Shown here: in pieces, positions 1 to 13,400 of the stretch
Layout of the letters: each line of letters starts with the position of its first letter
Numbering within the stretch: position 1 is the first letter of the stretch
Origin: Rhizoctonia solani
Taxonomy: Eukaryota; Basidiomycota; Agaricomycetes; Cantharellales; Ceratobasidiaceae
Direction: 5' to 3'
DNA length: 64,000 bases
Assembly (NCBI RefSeq): GCF_016906535.1
Contig: NC_057381.1
Coordinates: forward strand, 1,426,001-1,490,000
The notes under the pieces: model-generated
Seen by the model: only the letters and a program-made list of their open reading frames with translations
Databases searched by the model: none
Told to the model about the DNA's origin: nothing
Translations under genes and position numbers: made by a program

Positions 1-723
1 GGCTCGGAGGAATAGGCGGCTCACCTATTCTTACACCACCCCGCAAAGCGCCTGTTTCACTACCGGTGACACGATAGGTGCACTAGTGGATTTTCTCGTC
101 TCACGTAACTTGTATCATTAGACGATCTGAGCTGTAACGACTATAATGACATGATATTAGTAATTTAATAATTAAACCAAAAGTCGCAATATTAAACTCC
201 TAGGCCTAGGATCTCGATTAGTATTAAGAGTTATAAATTTTGATTGTTATTAAAAGACGCCATTGGCGCTAGTAGAATCGATCACCGAGCAGTTTCAGAC
301 ATTGTGTATGTACCAGCGTGGTGCTGATATCAGAAACAAAGCGAAATAAGGAAGGCTACATCGCGATCATCACTCGATGGTCCATGGGTCGGTCGCCGGT
401 GGATGAAACGATGCTGTTGTATTTAGAGTATCTTACAGGACAGATAACATGATACTATTACCCTGGCTCTTACCAGACTTACATCAGTGTCGCTAGTGAG
501 TCAGATCAAACAGCTCTACACACACTATCGGAAGTTTTGATAAGATATTCGAGACTCCACGACGCAAGTAACCTGGGCCAGGTTAGTACGCCTGTATTTC
601 AACACCCGGCCCCCAAGCTTAAGACAGCCAAGAAATCAATTCACTCAAAATACATACAGAAAAGCCTAATAATCGTGAGAACCTAATCGTACATTCGCAT
701 ACAGTACCCATACAACCAAAAAT
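1..723. other. Intergenic, no gene seen
   Basis: AT-rich left edge of the window. All frames are broken and nothing resembles a protein, tRNA or repeat that I recognise. It lies downstream of the ABC transporter gene on the opposite strand and may hold the 3' flanks of two genes. Confidence 0.5.
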
Positions 724-3700
724 TTACCACCACTTCCACCCAGAACGCTTCTCAGGCTGGGGCTTAGTACGCTCGTGCTCACGAATGACCTTGAGGAAAA
801 CGCTCTCTAATCCCAGCCGTTCTACCGTGTACTCTAGATCTGCATCTGGCTCTTGAATACTGTCGTCATTCTTGTCCGTTCCGCCACTAAGTGTCCTGAA
901 TAAATCGGCAAGTGATGTCTGACCAATCGGGACTTCGTAACGGGTCGCAACGTCATCAGCTTGTTTCGCACCCGGGAAGCGTGTCATTAGCTCTTGGGCA
1001 CGAGCGGCTTCCGCTGGAGTCCTTGCGGTGAAATGAACCTCGTAGGTTGGGAAATGCGAGACAAGAGATTGCATTGTTCCAACAGCTAGAAAATACTTGT
1101 CAGGAATTGGAGGGAGCGGTCATAAAGCTCGACACACCTAACATACGCCCGGATAAGATTCCAACTTTTGATGCGAGCGCCGATGCTTCCTCCATCGAAT
1201 GCGTTGTGATAACCACAGCCTTTCCAGCACTGACGCGGCGGAGAGTTTTCCACATCGCACGTTTGGTCGCGGCGTCAATACCGGTCGAATATTCGTCAAT
1301 GAGCAGCACACGAGGGTTTCCTAAGAGTTACGTTGTAAATATTTGCCATAAATAAAATTAGCGGTTTGTACTCACCGATGAGAGCCAACGCAAGGCTAAG
1401 CTTCCGAGCATTGCCGCCACTAAGCTTACTGGCCAGACGATCTCCGTACTGACTCAATGTCGCCGCCTCGATCAACATATCGACATTTCGCTTCAACTCT
1501 TCCCCGTGAAGTCCCTATAAAGACATCCGTTAGCCTCAAGCCAAGAAAACTCGCGGATATCGATGTACCTTGATGCTCCCGTAGATCATCATGTGTTCCC
1601 TGACCGTCAACTGTGAATCTGCTGCAGAGAACTGAGGTGTGACACCCAGAGATACGCGAGCGGCCGCTGGCTCATCCACAATAGACACGCCATTGATCCG
1701 CACGTCCCCCTTGGTTGGACGAATGTCTCCTCGAATGATATTAAATGTCGTTGTTTTTCCGGCTCCATTGGGTCCAAGCATAGCAAAGGTTTCATTATCG
1801 ACTCCAAAGAGACGTCGTCGACGGCGGTAAATCGGCCGGGGAAGACCTTGGAAACATTGAGCACCCGTAATGCATCGTCCGATGTTGAACGCGTTCGGCT
1901 CTCCCTGACTTCGTTGACAAATGATGCGTTTCCGCGAGGCGAATCTTCAATGTCTTGGTGATCATTGAGGGCCTTGCGCTTGAATCGGAGTTGCTTGGGG
2001 ATGGGTTTGCCGTACTCGATCCACATGAGCAACCCAAAGAGGAATAGGATCCAGCCGATGAGGTAAACAATGGGCCCACCAAATTTGCTCATACTTCCAG
2101 GGGAGCTCGGGCTATAATTACCGAATCCATCACAGAGGATAGAGAACAGGTTGACCGAGACAAAACCCGCGCGAACGAGACTAACGACAGGAGAAACAAG
2201 GCTATTGTGTAATCTATATTTGGTCGTGAGACGGTGTCTATGATACCGAGATAAAGTTACTTACGAACGATCTGAAGGTTACGCTCCGATTGAGAGCAGG
2301 AGAATATGTAGAGTAAGCATGTATGCTGCTGTGTATAGCTAATCGTCCCGTCAGCCCTTGTTCATGGGAACGCCCACAGCACATACCACAGAGATGATAA
2401 CGTTGTATCCACCGGCTACTGCAAACGCAGCCAGGGGCGACTTCACTGTATTCGATCAGTGTCACTGCACGCTTGAAATCCGTTCAAGCACTCACCAAAA
2501 GTCGAATCACATAGGCAAACAAGGCTCCTGCTACACCATAGAGAACCATCACAACCCACAGTACGCCAAGGGCGTAGAATTGGCTGGTCACAGTCGAAGA
2601 TGATCGTTACAATAGTGGAGATAACCACGACCCAGGGAAGTCAATAACAAATGACCCAGCCACAGGCCAGCGGGAGTCATCCCGTTGGAAAGCTGCATGG
2701 CTTGACAGAAGAGCGGCGTTCGGCCGACACGTAGAGAACAAAGAATGCTGGCCAGAGCCCCATCGAGGCACCGAAGAAACCTTCCCATTTGAGCGCAGCG
2801 CCCTATCACAAAAAGATAAGTTTTTGTCCCCAACTTCAAACATCGAAAACTCACAGTACCGGCCACCCACGCCCCTGGCAAATTCTGAAATGCGGCCATA
2901 ATTCGTCCACCAGTGCCATCCGCGCCAGATCCCAAAGACTGATGAACAAGAACATTATTTGCGAGGTTGAGTAACGCCATCCCTGCTTTGGATCCCGACG
3001 AAGCCTCCCATGCCACGGTTGCGACGCCAGAGGACACAGCAAGGCCACCGAGGGAGAGGTTCCGATAGTTCTGTCTCAGAGTGCTCTCGAATTCTGAGGT
3101 CTGTATCTGAGTTTGAGGGATGGATTCGGCTTGGCTGCCCAGTGTATCTAACAAGCCGGGAGGTGCAATAAGCGGTCTGTACGCATTCAGCATGGCCCCA
3201 GCTCCCGAAGGCAAACTCGAGACTTCAGAAGGGATATATAAGGGTTGGACAAATTCCATATCCTGCTCGAAGCTGCAAGTATCCGATCGATCCTTGAGGA
3301 AAATAAGGGGAACACAAGCACCAGCGAGAGCAATGATAACCATCAGTGCATAAGTGAGCCAGGAACGGCGAAGAATCAAACAGCGTTTGTGGAATCCAGT
3401 AAGAGCTTGTCGTAATGGAGATGTCTTGCGCCCATCGGACAGAGGGAGTGGGGCAGCATCAGAAGGATACAATCCGGTTCGGGAGAGTCGACGTCCGAGC
3501 TCAGGGTTTGCACCGTCTTTACTTTGAACGGCAGCCAGTTCGTCGTGTTCGATGACTTCCTCGGTGTCGGTTGTGCCCATGAGTCCTAGGAAGATGGCTT
3601 CCATACTTGTACCGCGTACGTCGTAACCGTCAATACCGAGCTCTTTCTTCTTGGATTCGAGGGCGTCGAGAACTTGTCCAACTACGCTTGCGCTCTTGGT

Positions 3701-6415
3701 ATGTAAAATATATGCGCCTTGGTCAGAGGGATCTTGAGCTGCATGAGGAGCTCGGGTACGAATGACATCGAGAACTGATTCGGGCGAAGCATCGGTGGAG
3801 ACAGTGACAACGTATCCTTCTCCAAGACGTGATTTCAACGATACAGGAGATCCTTGCGCGAGTAATTTTCCGGGAGCGGCCAGGATCGCAATATCATCTG
3901 CAAGTAGATCGGCTTCGTCGAGGAACTATTACAACAACAACAAAGATAAGCGTCCGCTCCCCCGGTGTATTAAAGTTTCACTCACATGGGTAGTAAACAC
4001 AACGCAACGGTCGTTCCTAACATCTCTCAACGCTCTCCAAATCGCCCTACGACTAAGAGGATCGACTCCGCTAGTAGCCTCATCGACAAGCACAATCTTG
4101 CTACCTCCAATCAGCCCAGCCGCGAGTTGCAGTCTACGCTTTTGGCCACCAGAAAGCGTGGAAGCACGCGCATGAGTCTTGCCTTCGAGCGAACACGATT
4201 TGATCAACTCGTCGATGCCACTATCGTTATTAGCCTCGTCAGGAAAGCGTGCAGCCTTGAGGTCTCGCCACAAACGAAGGGTCTGCTGACAGGTAAGTTC
4301 GGGGAAAAGAACATTCTTCTGAGGGACCAGGCCGAGCGAGGCCTTGCGACCACCGCTTGAGGAGGTAGCTTTCTCAAGGTCAGTTTCGTCTCCCTTCTCC
4401 AAGCCTTTTCCCTTTTCGTCAACCTGTGCCTCAGTTTGGTCGTTGAACTCAATCCATCCGGAATCAGGCTTCTCGAGGCCAGCGACCATTCCCAGTGTAG
4501 TGGATTTGCCGCTTCCATTTGCACCGAGTAGGACAAAGATCCCACGCGAAGGGACAGACAGGGACAAATTCTTGACGGCAGTGATACGTTCTGCACGACG
4601 CTTGGCGGGCTTGAAGGTCTTGGTGATATTGTGTAAAGTGATTGCCGCTGGGACGGGATGGGCGCCATTGGTCATAGAGGCAAGAACTGGTGGAGCGGCG
4701 CCCTCGTTGGTTGACTGGGCGGGTTTACGCTTACGCAAGAACCCGAAGAATCCAGATGACGTCGTTGAGGCGTCTCGTTCACCTGCTCCTGGCTCAAACA
4801 TCGATCGCTCGACGACTCCAGCAATGTGAGCCCATAGGAAGATGTTCGCCACGCCACGCCGATTACTACGCCTAGAATACGACCATCGACCAAGCCTTCG
4901 TCGCCTCCAACTCGGAAACCGTTGTTGCTCCCGACCACAGCGCCTTGCTCTCGTGTCTCGAAACGAGAGACGCCTTGATAGCAAATACGTAGAAACCGGA
5001 GGGAAGATGAGGGTGTACATCCCGCAGCAGTTGGAGAGTCAGGAAGCAGCATGGCAATAATGGCAAGGAGGAGTGACAGGAATGTAGTGCTATGGCCGCA
5101 AGTTGGGGAGACTTGTGGAATGGCATCGATGCAAGCAAGGAGAACGAAGAGAGGGATAATCTACATAAACAAGTCAGTAGACGGTATTTATAGATAGTGA
5201 GCACTCATACCCAGTAATAATGTGAATTGCTATGATAAGTCCTACGTTGGTTGCGCTGAAGATACGGCGCTGCCAGATAACCGCAGTGATGATCCATGCG
5301 GGAAGGTACACCATCGAAATGCTAATGTGCCACGAGCTGTTCGAAATGTTAGACTGGATCCACAGCGTCCGAAAACGACTTACACAATACGGGCCGCGCG
5401 TCCGCATCCCATAACATGCATCAAGCTCGCTAGCTTGCTTGCTCGTTCGTCAACTACAGCTCCGGCAAGTTGGTATACAATGCCCAAAAATACAACAAAC
5501 AGGACAAAGACAAGTAGATCCTCGATGGTATCGGCATATGCTATGGGGTCATGTCAGTATTCATAGAGCTGAAATAAACCACGTTACTTACACAACCTCC
5601 TTTTGAGGGCTTGTTCTTCGTTGGTTTCTTGGGTGTACGGCCATTCGCGTGGGGTCTCGACGCCCATGACGCCCATGAGTTCCATTCCAGCACGGTCGAC
5701 GGCCCATTGAACAGGGAGCAGAACCTTCTCGGCGTCGCTGTTGTTATTCTCGACGTCGACCCTAGTTCTCCCGGAATCTGCACGTATCGTATACGAGAGC
5801 GGGCTACGGTCCTGTGGATTGTATGGGACGTAGTCGAAGATAATGACAGCAAAGCATTCTGAAATCATGTTAAAATTACTCTTGCAAGCACGTTGAACGT
5901 CATTAGGAGATGCAAGTTGTTTGAGGCGAGATTGTTGAGCCGGGGATAGGTTAGATATTGTGTGAGAGCTGAGATCAGGGCGGGGACTCGTGAGTCTGAA
6001 TAACCGGTGTTGTCAACATAGTAAATTGTGTCCGAGGTCCAGATATCGCCGAGTAACGGTATGTCAACAGCAGATCCAAAGCCAAGCTGTTAAAAATGGA
6101 TGAAAAAATGAATGGCAGGTAGAGTATAACGGTGCATACCTTGTCAGGACGGTTGAGAAACTCGGAAGCATAAGCAAAGAAGATTGCGAACGCTGTGGAC
6201 CACCAGTCAAATCGCAGTCCAAGAGGGGAAGTAGTCCATATAACATACCAATCGGCAACAAAAAACATCTTAAAATATTCCGCTAAGAATTTGCCACGAT
6301 TAACAGAGACCAAGTGAGGGGACGGGGGCATACTTACAAACCAGTGATTGGAGACCACAATCCAATTCTTCCGGACCAGAGCGCGGAACTGACGCCAAAA
6401 CACCTTGAGCATCAT
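724..6415 (-). CDS. ABC transporter, ABCA (full-size) subfamily
   Basis: Full-length ABC transporter with the order membrane domain, ATPase, membrane domain, ATPase; ABCA proteins export or flip lipids, although the substrate here is unknown. It starts MMLKVFWRQFRALVRKNW, the usual opening of fungal ABCA proteins. The first ATPase domain (about 4.0-4.6 kb) has Walker A LGANGSGKSTT, signature LSGGQ, Walker B IVLVDEATSG and an H-loop TTH. The second (about 1.1-1.8 kb) has LGPNGAGKTTT, signature LSGGN, Walker B VLLIDEYSTG and THSMEE. A helix-rich second membrane domain (about 2.2-3.4 kb) contains ERRSSVQAMQLSNG, typical of the family. At least a dozen short introns are visible; exon 1 ends at 6338 and exon 2 covers 6249-6282. 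The reading frame slips by one missing base at several places (near 5.9 kb and 4.8-5.1 kb), so it is either mis-sequenced or decaying. Confidence 0.85.
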
Positions 6416-7702
6416 CGCGGCCTGAGGAGAGATAATGCTGACCCCTCGAGACTATAAATCAGAAGGAATTAGGTTAGGCACTGCCGGTTATCAAAATGCA
6501 CATCCATCAGTGGAATTACGCACGGTTTTCGTCTATCGAACTTGTGAATCGATCGCCCGTACTTGGCACTTTCTACAGCATGCGTCACTCGAGGCACAGC
6601 TCCACCGCAGCCCATTGTATATATACCACATTGAGTATCTCAAGGCGTTTTTGCGTCACTCCCACGATGACCCACGATGGCCTATGCCCGGGTCAGCTCG
6701 GTGCCAATAAAGGGAAGTAAGCTAAATCGGGCGCCTGTGATCACCAGGAGGTAAACATGTACAAACAGAGGCCCAACCAACTGCAGGAACCTACGTTGCC
6801 ATCAATTAGCTGTAGCTAGAGCCCAGCCCAATCTGCAGAATCCCCGACGGCCCGGTGCGCTCGACACGCTCCAAGACGGGTACCAAGCGATCAAACCGAG
6901 ACGTGTTTCTTGGAACCAAAGCCATCGACCAACTTGTTTTCAACAAACCCCTCTGGGTAGCCAGCGAGCTCAATTTGTTATGAGCGAGGAGCACCCAGTA
7001 ATAGAAAATTCGAAACCCTGATGTTTCGTCCGCCCCCCTTTCGCGTCCCTCTAAGGATTAATATAATTTCGATGCGTTGGTTACGGTATGCTCATCTGTT
7101 TGACAAACATCACACTTCAACTTACGTTTTTATCTACCCAAATATCAGCTTCCAGCTCTTGAATTTGAATCCACGGCAGATTTCGTGGCTATAGATTATG
7201 CCAACAGGACTCTGCTCGGCTCTTCAAGTCTTAATCCGGAGAGATTGCTGCGACTGACAGATAAAAGTGCATTGCATGACGAGACAGGGAAGTGCTGTCT
7301 TAGCTCACATTGCAATGTGATGTTACCACAGCACCATCAAAGGTACTCGCCAGTAATACCTATAAATTATTATGTGAGAGTAGCTATATGATGTGTGTAC
7401 CGTTATCAAGCGACCCTGTAGCGCAGGCAATGTTATGGACGCTTGTTGGCCTCGAGCTTCTTGTCCCCACACGCTGAAATTTTTGGATAAATCCGCTCAA
7501 CCTTATTGCCCTGTGCAGGCGGGCCCGGAAGAAAGTAGAACTCACATCGTCTCCCGAATCCCTAGATAATCAAAGATCTCCGCCACGCATTTCTTAAAAT
7601 AAACGAAAACTCAATTCATCCACGTGTACCAAGACATACATCGCCGCTATAATAGTGATCATATCACTTCCGTTTATCCACAACCATCGAGCAGAGCAAC
7701 AT
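6416..7702. other. Intergenic, no gene seen
   Basis: About 1.3 kb between the 5' end of the ABC transporter and the 3' end of the first DJ-1-like gene. Only short, unconvincing reading frames occur. Part of it must be the transporter promoter; I see no clear TATA box or repeat. Confidence 0.4.
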
Positions 7703-8600
7703 CTAATTCAGAGCCTTGAGAATCGCATGCCCAACCGCAGCGCACTAGTTGGGTTCTGTCCAGTTATAACGTTCCCGTCGACAACTACATGCGTCTATAT
7801 CATATGATTAAATTAGGCTGATAAACTAACACACTGCAAGCGGAGAACCACTCACGGTGAAATCTGCCCCTTTTGAATACCTGCCTCCAAGCTCCTTGAT
7901 TCTATCTTCGAGCAAGAATGGAATACGTCCAACCCCGTCAAAGATCACTTCCTCAGTATCGGAAAGTCCAGTTACGTTCCGCCCTGCAAAGATACTCTTG
8001 CCGGATGCGTCGGTCACACCCACAAGAGCACCGGGGCCGTGACATACAGCCGAGGTAATCTTTCCAGACCGAAAGAACTGTTGAATTGGTCAAAAAACAA
8101 TGAGCGACTCGATGCGGTAGGTAACTCACGGCATTTGCCAGCTTAATATTGTCAAGGTCGGTTGCTAGATCAAGCATAGGGCCATGTCTAAAGCAAATCG
8201 TTGTCAGTCAAGTTACCTCAGCTATCTTACTCTGCCTATAACGCGCTTACCCTCCAACATAAAAAACTGCACTATAATCATCGAGTCAATATCTGACAGC
8301 TTCCTGGCACTCGCAAGTTTCTCCTTTACTTCTGGATCTTTCCAGAACCTCGCTCTCTTCATCAATGGGCTCCCTAGTTGAGGCCTCATCAACAGGGGGA
8401 TTCGGACCTTTAGGGGATGCAAAGTCGACATCGACCTTTCTGTGGCAGAGAATGATTTAGGGTGGTATATGCGGACATAAAAAAATAACAAACCCGTGAA
8501 GGATGTAGTAAGGATGAGCAGCTTCGGACATCCACCAGCCGGTCGGAGACCCTGTCAGAGTTTTGTTTGCAGAAGTAAAGACAAAGAGGACGCGAGGCAT
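7703..8600 (-). CDS. DJ-1/PfpI family protein (Hsp31-like), copy A, frame broken
   Basis: Class I glutamine-amidotransferase-like protein of the DJ-1/Hsp31 group, whose members act as glyoxalase III or stress chaperones in the cytosol. It opens MPRVLFVFTSANKT and has GWWMSEAAHPYYIL, then FASPKGPNPPVDE, the nucleophile elbow AVCHGPGALVGV with the catalytic Cys, and ends VVDGNVITGQNP...ILKALN. Five or so exons are separated by roughly 50-nt introns. It is a tandem paralogue of the gene at 9196-10095 with the same exon order. Two single-base gaps break the frame in the second exon: one before ARFWKDPEVKEK and one at IDS(N)DYSAVFYVGG. The intact neighbour shows what the frame should be. Family is secure; whether this copy is functional is not. 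Confidence 0.8.
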
Positions 8601-9195
8601 GTCTACAAGAAGGGGTCAATCAATAGTTAAGGTATCGAGTGAGCGTAAACTCGGTAAATGAATGGACCGGATCCCCAGCATTGCTCGAGACTCTTTATAG
8701 CGCTTCAGGCGTCACAATATAGTAAATCGATGTAAGCCTCCACAGGCCTCCACTTTCATTTCATTTGTCTAAGGTGAACGGAGAATAAAATGATTGCGAC
8801 CGTACTATAGCCGCGGTTTTGAAATTGCCGAAAGTATGATATGATTATCAATAGAGGCCAAGTAGTCAGAGGAATGCGCACGCAAGCGTACGCCCGCATC
8901 CGAGTCGGGGTTATTCATAGCGATTGGGTCATTCAGCATAGAGCCAATTGCCAAATACTGAGATGGGACGGTCAGTCGACAAATTCCAGACTTAAATTAC
9001 TATGAGAATCTAGATATCTGGTGTTTTGTTTGCCTGATGCCATGAAGTTTGTAATAGCTACCACCATAATGGTACACAGTAGCAACGCATTCAACTATTA
9101 CAAACGGTGACCTATCACGGATTTGATACCAGAATTTATTGATGCATATTGTTTATATTACTATTAACACCGGTATCCATTAAATGAGACGCCGT
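8601..9195. other. Intergenic spacer between DJ-1 copies
   Basis: About 600 bp between the start of copy A and the stop of copy B. It should contain the promoter of copy A. No open frame of interest, no repeat, no RNA gene recognised. Confidence 0.4.
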
Positions 9196-10095
9196 CTAGT
9201 TCAGCGCTTTCAAGATAGCCTCTCCAACTGCAAATGCACTGGCCGGATTTTGACCGGTAATCACATTCCCGTCAACAACAACCTTGCTCTATACAAAACA
9301 GTCAGGTCAAGCAACTCTTACCAGTAATAAAATGGGCCACTTACGCCAAACGGTTCTGTAGCTGAATACTTCCCGCCAAGTTCCTTAATTCGGTCTTCAA
9401 GCAAGAACGGAACCACTTTGGTAGCACCAATAAGCTCCTCTTCGACATTGGAGAGACCGGTTACATTTCGTTCTGCGAATATGCTCTTCCCCGACGCGTC
9501 CGTTACACCCACAAGAGCACCGGGGCCGTGACAGACGGCAGCCGTAATCTTACCCGATCGGAAGAACTGTAAGAAGACAATTAAACAACTTAAATTATTT
9601 CATATAGAGTTACAAAATACTTACAGCGCTTCCCAACTCGGCGTTTACAGGATCGATGGATAGGTCAAACATCGGTCCATGCCTGCGGTCCTCAGATTGA
9701 ATAATCACCTTTTTTGGGGGTTGGAGATGGCTCACCCTCCAATATAAAGCACGGCATCGTAATCCTGTGGATTGACATCCGCTAGCTTCTTTGCGTTTGC
9801 AAGTTTCCCTTGCACCTCGGGATCCTCCAAGAACTTGACACTCTCAGCATCGGTCGAAGCCTTGACCGAGCCTTCATCAACCGGGGGGTTGGGTCCTTTT
9901 GGGGATGCAAAGTCAATTTCTGCCTTGCTGTAAGTAGGATGCGTTAGGGGTCCACCAGAGTTGTATGTGTAAAAGTAAAACTAACTCGCGAAGCAAGTAA
10001 TACGGGTGTGAGGCTTCGGAGAGCCACCATCCAGTTGGAGTCCCACTGGAAGTCTTGTCGGCAGAGGTATAAACAAAGAGGATTCGGGAAGGCAT
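9196..10095 (-). CDS. DJ-1/PfpI family protein (Hsp31-like), copy B
   Basis: Intact paralogue of the gene at 7703-8600. Begins MPSRILFVYTSADKTSSG, followed by GWWLSEASHPYYLL, FASPKGPNPPVDE, QDYDAVLYIGGHGPMFDL, the nucleophile region AVCHGPGALVGV (Cys) and the end SAFAVGEAILKALN. The CHG elbow and the GWW...HPYY segment place it with Hsp31/glyoxalase III proteins rather than with animal DJ-1. An upstream in-frame Met exists, but the MPSRILF start matches copy A and is preferred. Introns are short GT-AG and all exons join in frame without correction. The tandem arrangement on one strand points to a local duplication; a role in dicarbonyl or oxidative stress defence is inferred from the family. 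Confidence 0.87.
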
Positions 10096-11411
10096 GCTTT
10101 GGCTGTTGAGAGTTAGAAAGTTACTTGAGAGGAGTGTGCTGGACATTTATCATCACCTTTCCTTGCTTTTTACTTACCTCGGGCACAAATTGCCGTATAG
10201 TAAAAGGTCTCCACTTTCTTGGCCTCCACTACTTGACAGCCCTAGATCAACTCAAGCAGGTCTCCTTAGTAAGAATCAACAACAGCTTTGGTCCATTACT
10301 ACCCAAGGTCAGCTCGGCCAACTCGGAGATTCGTGTGGAGGTTTCAAGCTGATGGGATGCTCATACATGCTCAGATTTTCTTATAAATCGCGATAATGGC
10401 AACAGGACTGAAGGAAAAGTGCTATTTGGTCCTCAATTAGTGGAGGTGAAAAGACGTCGGCCCCACTGCGTAGTATGGGGACCCGAGGTCTAGGGGTTAT
10501 GCACTGATAAATAATTCGCGCCCGAAGAATGGCAGCCCAATCAAGTGTGACTCCACAAGCTTTATTAGTACTCTGTCTTAAATATTATTGCCAGATATAG
10601 TATAAAAGGATCAAGTACGAAACATGATCCCGATAAAATGAGCACTTTGTAGTTCTGGGAGGAGGGGCATCAAGTATTGTAGAGGATTTTCAAGGAACCG
10701 GAGATAAAGGCGTGTCTGAGAACATTGGCTTGGAATATTTTAGCGATGGTTTGATAAATGGCTCATCAAAATGGAGGCTGTTCAATCTCGCACCAGGTAT
10801 GCATGCGCGTGGGCCGCTGTAAGGTACTGTATAGTTGCACTTACCGGTTGGTGAATCTCCAAACAAGTCCCAGGCTGACTAATGATTACATGGACTAACA
10901 AGGTCAGTTCGTTCTTCTTCTCCCTCCCGATCCTTTTGGACCTCCCCAAATTTCACTTAATATGACGTCCAAGGTACCATTCAGTTTCAGCCCAATGAGC
11001 TCTGGACTTCAGGTACACGTCCGTGTTGATCCCGCCGACAACTTCGAACGCATTTGCAGAGTTCCGTACATCATGGCGTCATTGTCCAATTCATCTTCTT
11101 GGGGGAGTCCAAATTTGAGCCTTAGATGTCTAGAAGAAAACGCAAACATTGCAAGCCTCGTGCTAAGCTCGAGATAATGCTCTGATAGTTGACCGGGAAA
11201 GCTTCGTAACTTAAAATTGCACGGTGTCCTTGTATACGCACTTGATTGGGTTTGAATTCCATAAATCGACCCATGTCGTCATTGACACAACCTCAGAATC
11301 ACTTAGCAGGGTTACTCCCAGCAAGGGCAGGCCAGATCGAGTCGGCTTGAGATCGTACTTAGTGCCCAGCGGCACAAATATCGGCCGTCGGGAAGGAACC
11401 ACCACCCGTGT
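10096..11411. other. Intergenic, no gene seen
   Basis: About 1.3 kb upstream of DJ-1 copy B and downstream of the syntaxin gene. Short open stretches such as 10962-11177 show no family resemblance and no intron signals. Nothing else recognised. Confidence 0.4.
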
Positions 11412-12859
11412 TCATGAAGAGCAAAAAAGCCATGTCCATACCAGCTACAATCAAGATTACATACACAACGTGAAGAGAATAAGAAAGTCCAGTAACGACA
11501 GTTGAGAATTCGATCGGTTTATGAAACAAGAATAAACACGAGGAACTAAATAGAGCAAACTCAATCAGCAAACCGTCATCGGGGCGCAATAAAGTGCTTA
11601 CGAAAACCGAGTACGCCAAAAACACCTTCAACATCAGCCATCTGTTGCTTGAAATGCTCGCGTAGTACTTGAGCAGTTCTCGTTGGGCGCCAGCAACGTT
11701 GTTTGCAATATCGACAGTGTCGGCATCAATGCGCTGTACTGTTTCGCGCTGTTCTGCAACCATTTGGGCCAGCTGAGTAAAGATCTGGCCGAGTTCGGCA
11801 ATGGTGGATTCGATTGATTCGATGGCTGTTGAACGTTCTTGCAAATAGTTATCCTGAGAGATATGGGTTAATGTAAGCTCAACGATAAGGTGGAAAGGCA
11901 GCGTACCTGTCGTTCAACAAGCTGCATCTGCATGTATCCATCCCCGCCCATTTCTCCAGCTTCGGCACGCTCTGAGCGGTCAATGTCGAGTGCCAACAAA
12001 TCCGTGTCACGAGCTTTGCCTTTGCCTTTTGATTTGCTCCTCTCGGCCGGGTCAGCGAACAGTAGTGAAGCTAGCCAAATGAGTTAGCTTTCGTAAAAGA
12101 GGACTGGTGAAAGAGCGTACAGGCCGGGGGTGGAGCGTTGGTAGCGGCTTGTGACGCAGAGTATACAAATTTGTCTGTGCGGTCTTTTGACTCCTTCATG
12201 TTCTATAAGAAAGGATCAGCTCGCGTACGCATGGTCAAGATGAAAGTTTGACCAACCTGAGTGCGAATCTCCAAAACATCCTTGAAGCTCATACTAGTAT
12301 TGGCCAATTTGCTTTGGAGCAACATGACGACATTGTTATTATGTTCTTCCACTTCTCGCGAGTTCTTTCCTCGACCTTGTTGGTTCTGAGATTTGACATA
12401 CGCTTGAAGCGTCGCGATCTGTTTATTAATCGAGGCGATTTCTTGTTTAATTACGTATGTGAGCTCCTGTTGAGGGGGAGCAGTTGAGGTGAGATGAACC
12501 CAAGACAAATGGTCAGCCCCAACTAAAAATCTCGGAAAAAAAGGGGGGGGGGGGACGTACGCTAATTTCAACGGGCTTGTCATCGAACAGAGTTTTCCGC
12601 TTTGCCACTGTCAAAAAAGGGCTTGTCAGCACTTCTTGCTCCCACGTAAAACACCGAGCTCCCACTTACACTGTGCGAGCTTATCGAGTTTAAGACTACA
12701 TGAAGCAATATCCTTTCCAATAGACCCAGCCATCCTCGCAAACTCGGACTTGGATGAACCAGGCTTAGTGACCTGGCGAGACCGATTAGGACCCAATGTT
12801 CGGTTTCGAATAGACTCGACGCATGTGCGGAATTCGATAGTGCGGTCTTGTACGGGCAT
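11412..12859 (-). CDS. SED5: Syntaxin 5-type t-SNARE (Sed5)
   Basis: Golgi Qa-SNARE needed for ER-to-Golgi and intra-Golgi vesicle fusion. It starts MPVQDRTIEFRTCVESI, matching the Sed5/syntaxin-5 amino terminus, has the conserved LFDDKPVEIS and ELTYVIKQEIASINKQI segments, then the SNARE helix containing IESTIAELGQIFTQLAQMV with the zero-layer Gln, followed by AEQRETVQRIDADTVDIANN. The tail is WLMLKVFLAYSVF joined across an intron to LVWTWLFCSS, giving a single carboxy-terminal membrane anchor and a stop at 11412-11414; this last junction is my inference, since reading through gives a longer tail. About six exons, all in frame without correction. One intron carries a run of 12 G (plus strand) just after its donor. 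Confidence 0.9.
12543..12554. repeat. G12 homopolymer inside a SED5 intron
   Basis: Twelve G on the plus strand; on the coding strand this reads as GTACGT followed by C12 and a T run, so the homopolymer sits immediately beside the 5' splice site. Confidence 0.9.
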
Positions 12860-13400
12860 AGTGAAGTAGTGATCGGATATAGGGGTGGTTGTGGTAGTTG
12901 AGGAAAGTATTTAATTGAACAAAAGTCGAATTGACTGCGGTCGCTGGGAACAAAGGGCTGCAAATTACGATATCGCCGAGGTATGTAATTGTTGGTATCG
13001 TCTAGTTGAGATCGAAATGGACAAGGCCAAGAGTTCTATTTCCGAACGAAATAAAAAGATTTTGAAGGCAGGGGCAGGGTCGAGTGCCTGACTGTCGTCG
13101 ACGTGGAGATCAAGAACCGAGAACTGTGTCCCGGATCTGGCTGTGCTTCGGAGGCCTCTACCGCCGGGCGCTAACGTTACTTGGCGCTTAGCATCTCAAA
13201 TGTCATCTATCTCTGGCAATCTGAGGAATGTTGATAAGGCCCCGAACATACTATTCTGGTCTCGCAAACCATCTTCTGTTCTCCGGCTACACGGCCTCTT
13301 GCTTCTCCAATCTGTGAAAATTCGTTTTTTAAAGAAATACTTGTCGCGTGTTTGTCTCGTGCAGGCGTGAGACCGAATCCATACAACGATCAACTCTATC
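12860..13400. promoter_or_regulatory. Shared divergent promoter region, SED5 / SDR
   Basis: About 540 bp between the starts of two divergent genes, so it must hold both promoters. I see no clear TATA box; pyrimidine-rich stretches lie close to the SDR start at 13401. Confidence 0.45.

Noticed and set aside
10962..11177. Small plus-strand reading frame
   Set aside because: Composition, lack of family resemblance and absence of splice or promoter signals suggest chance.
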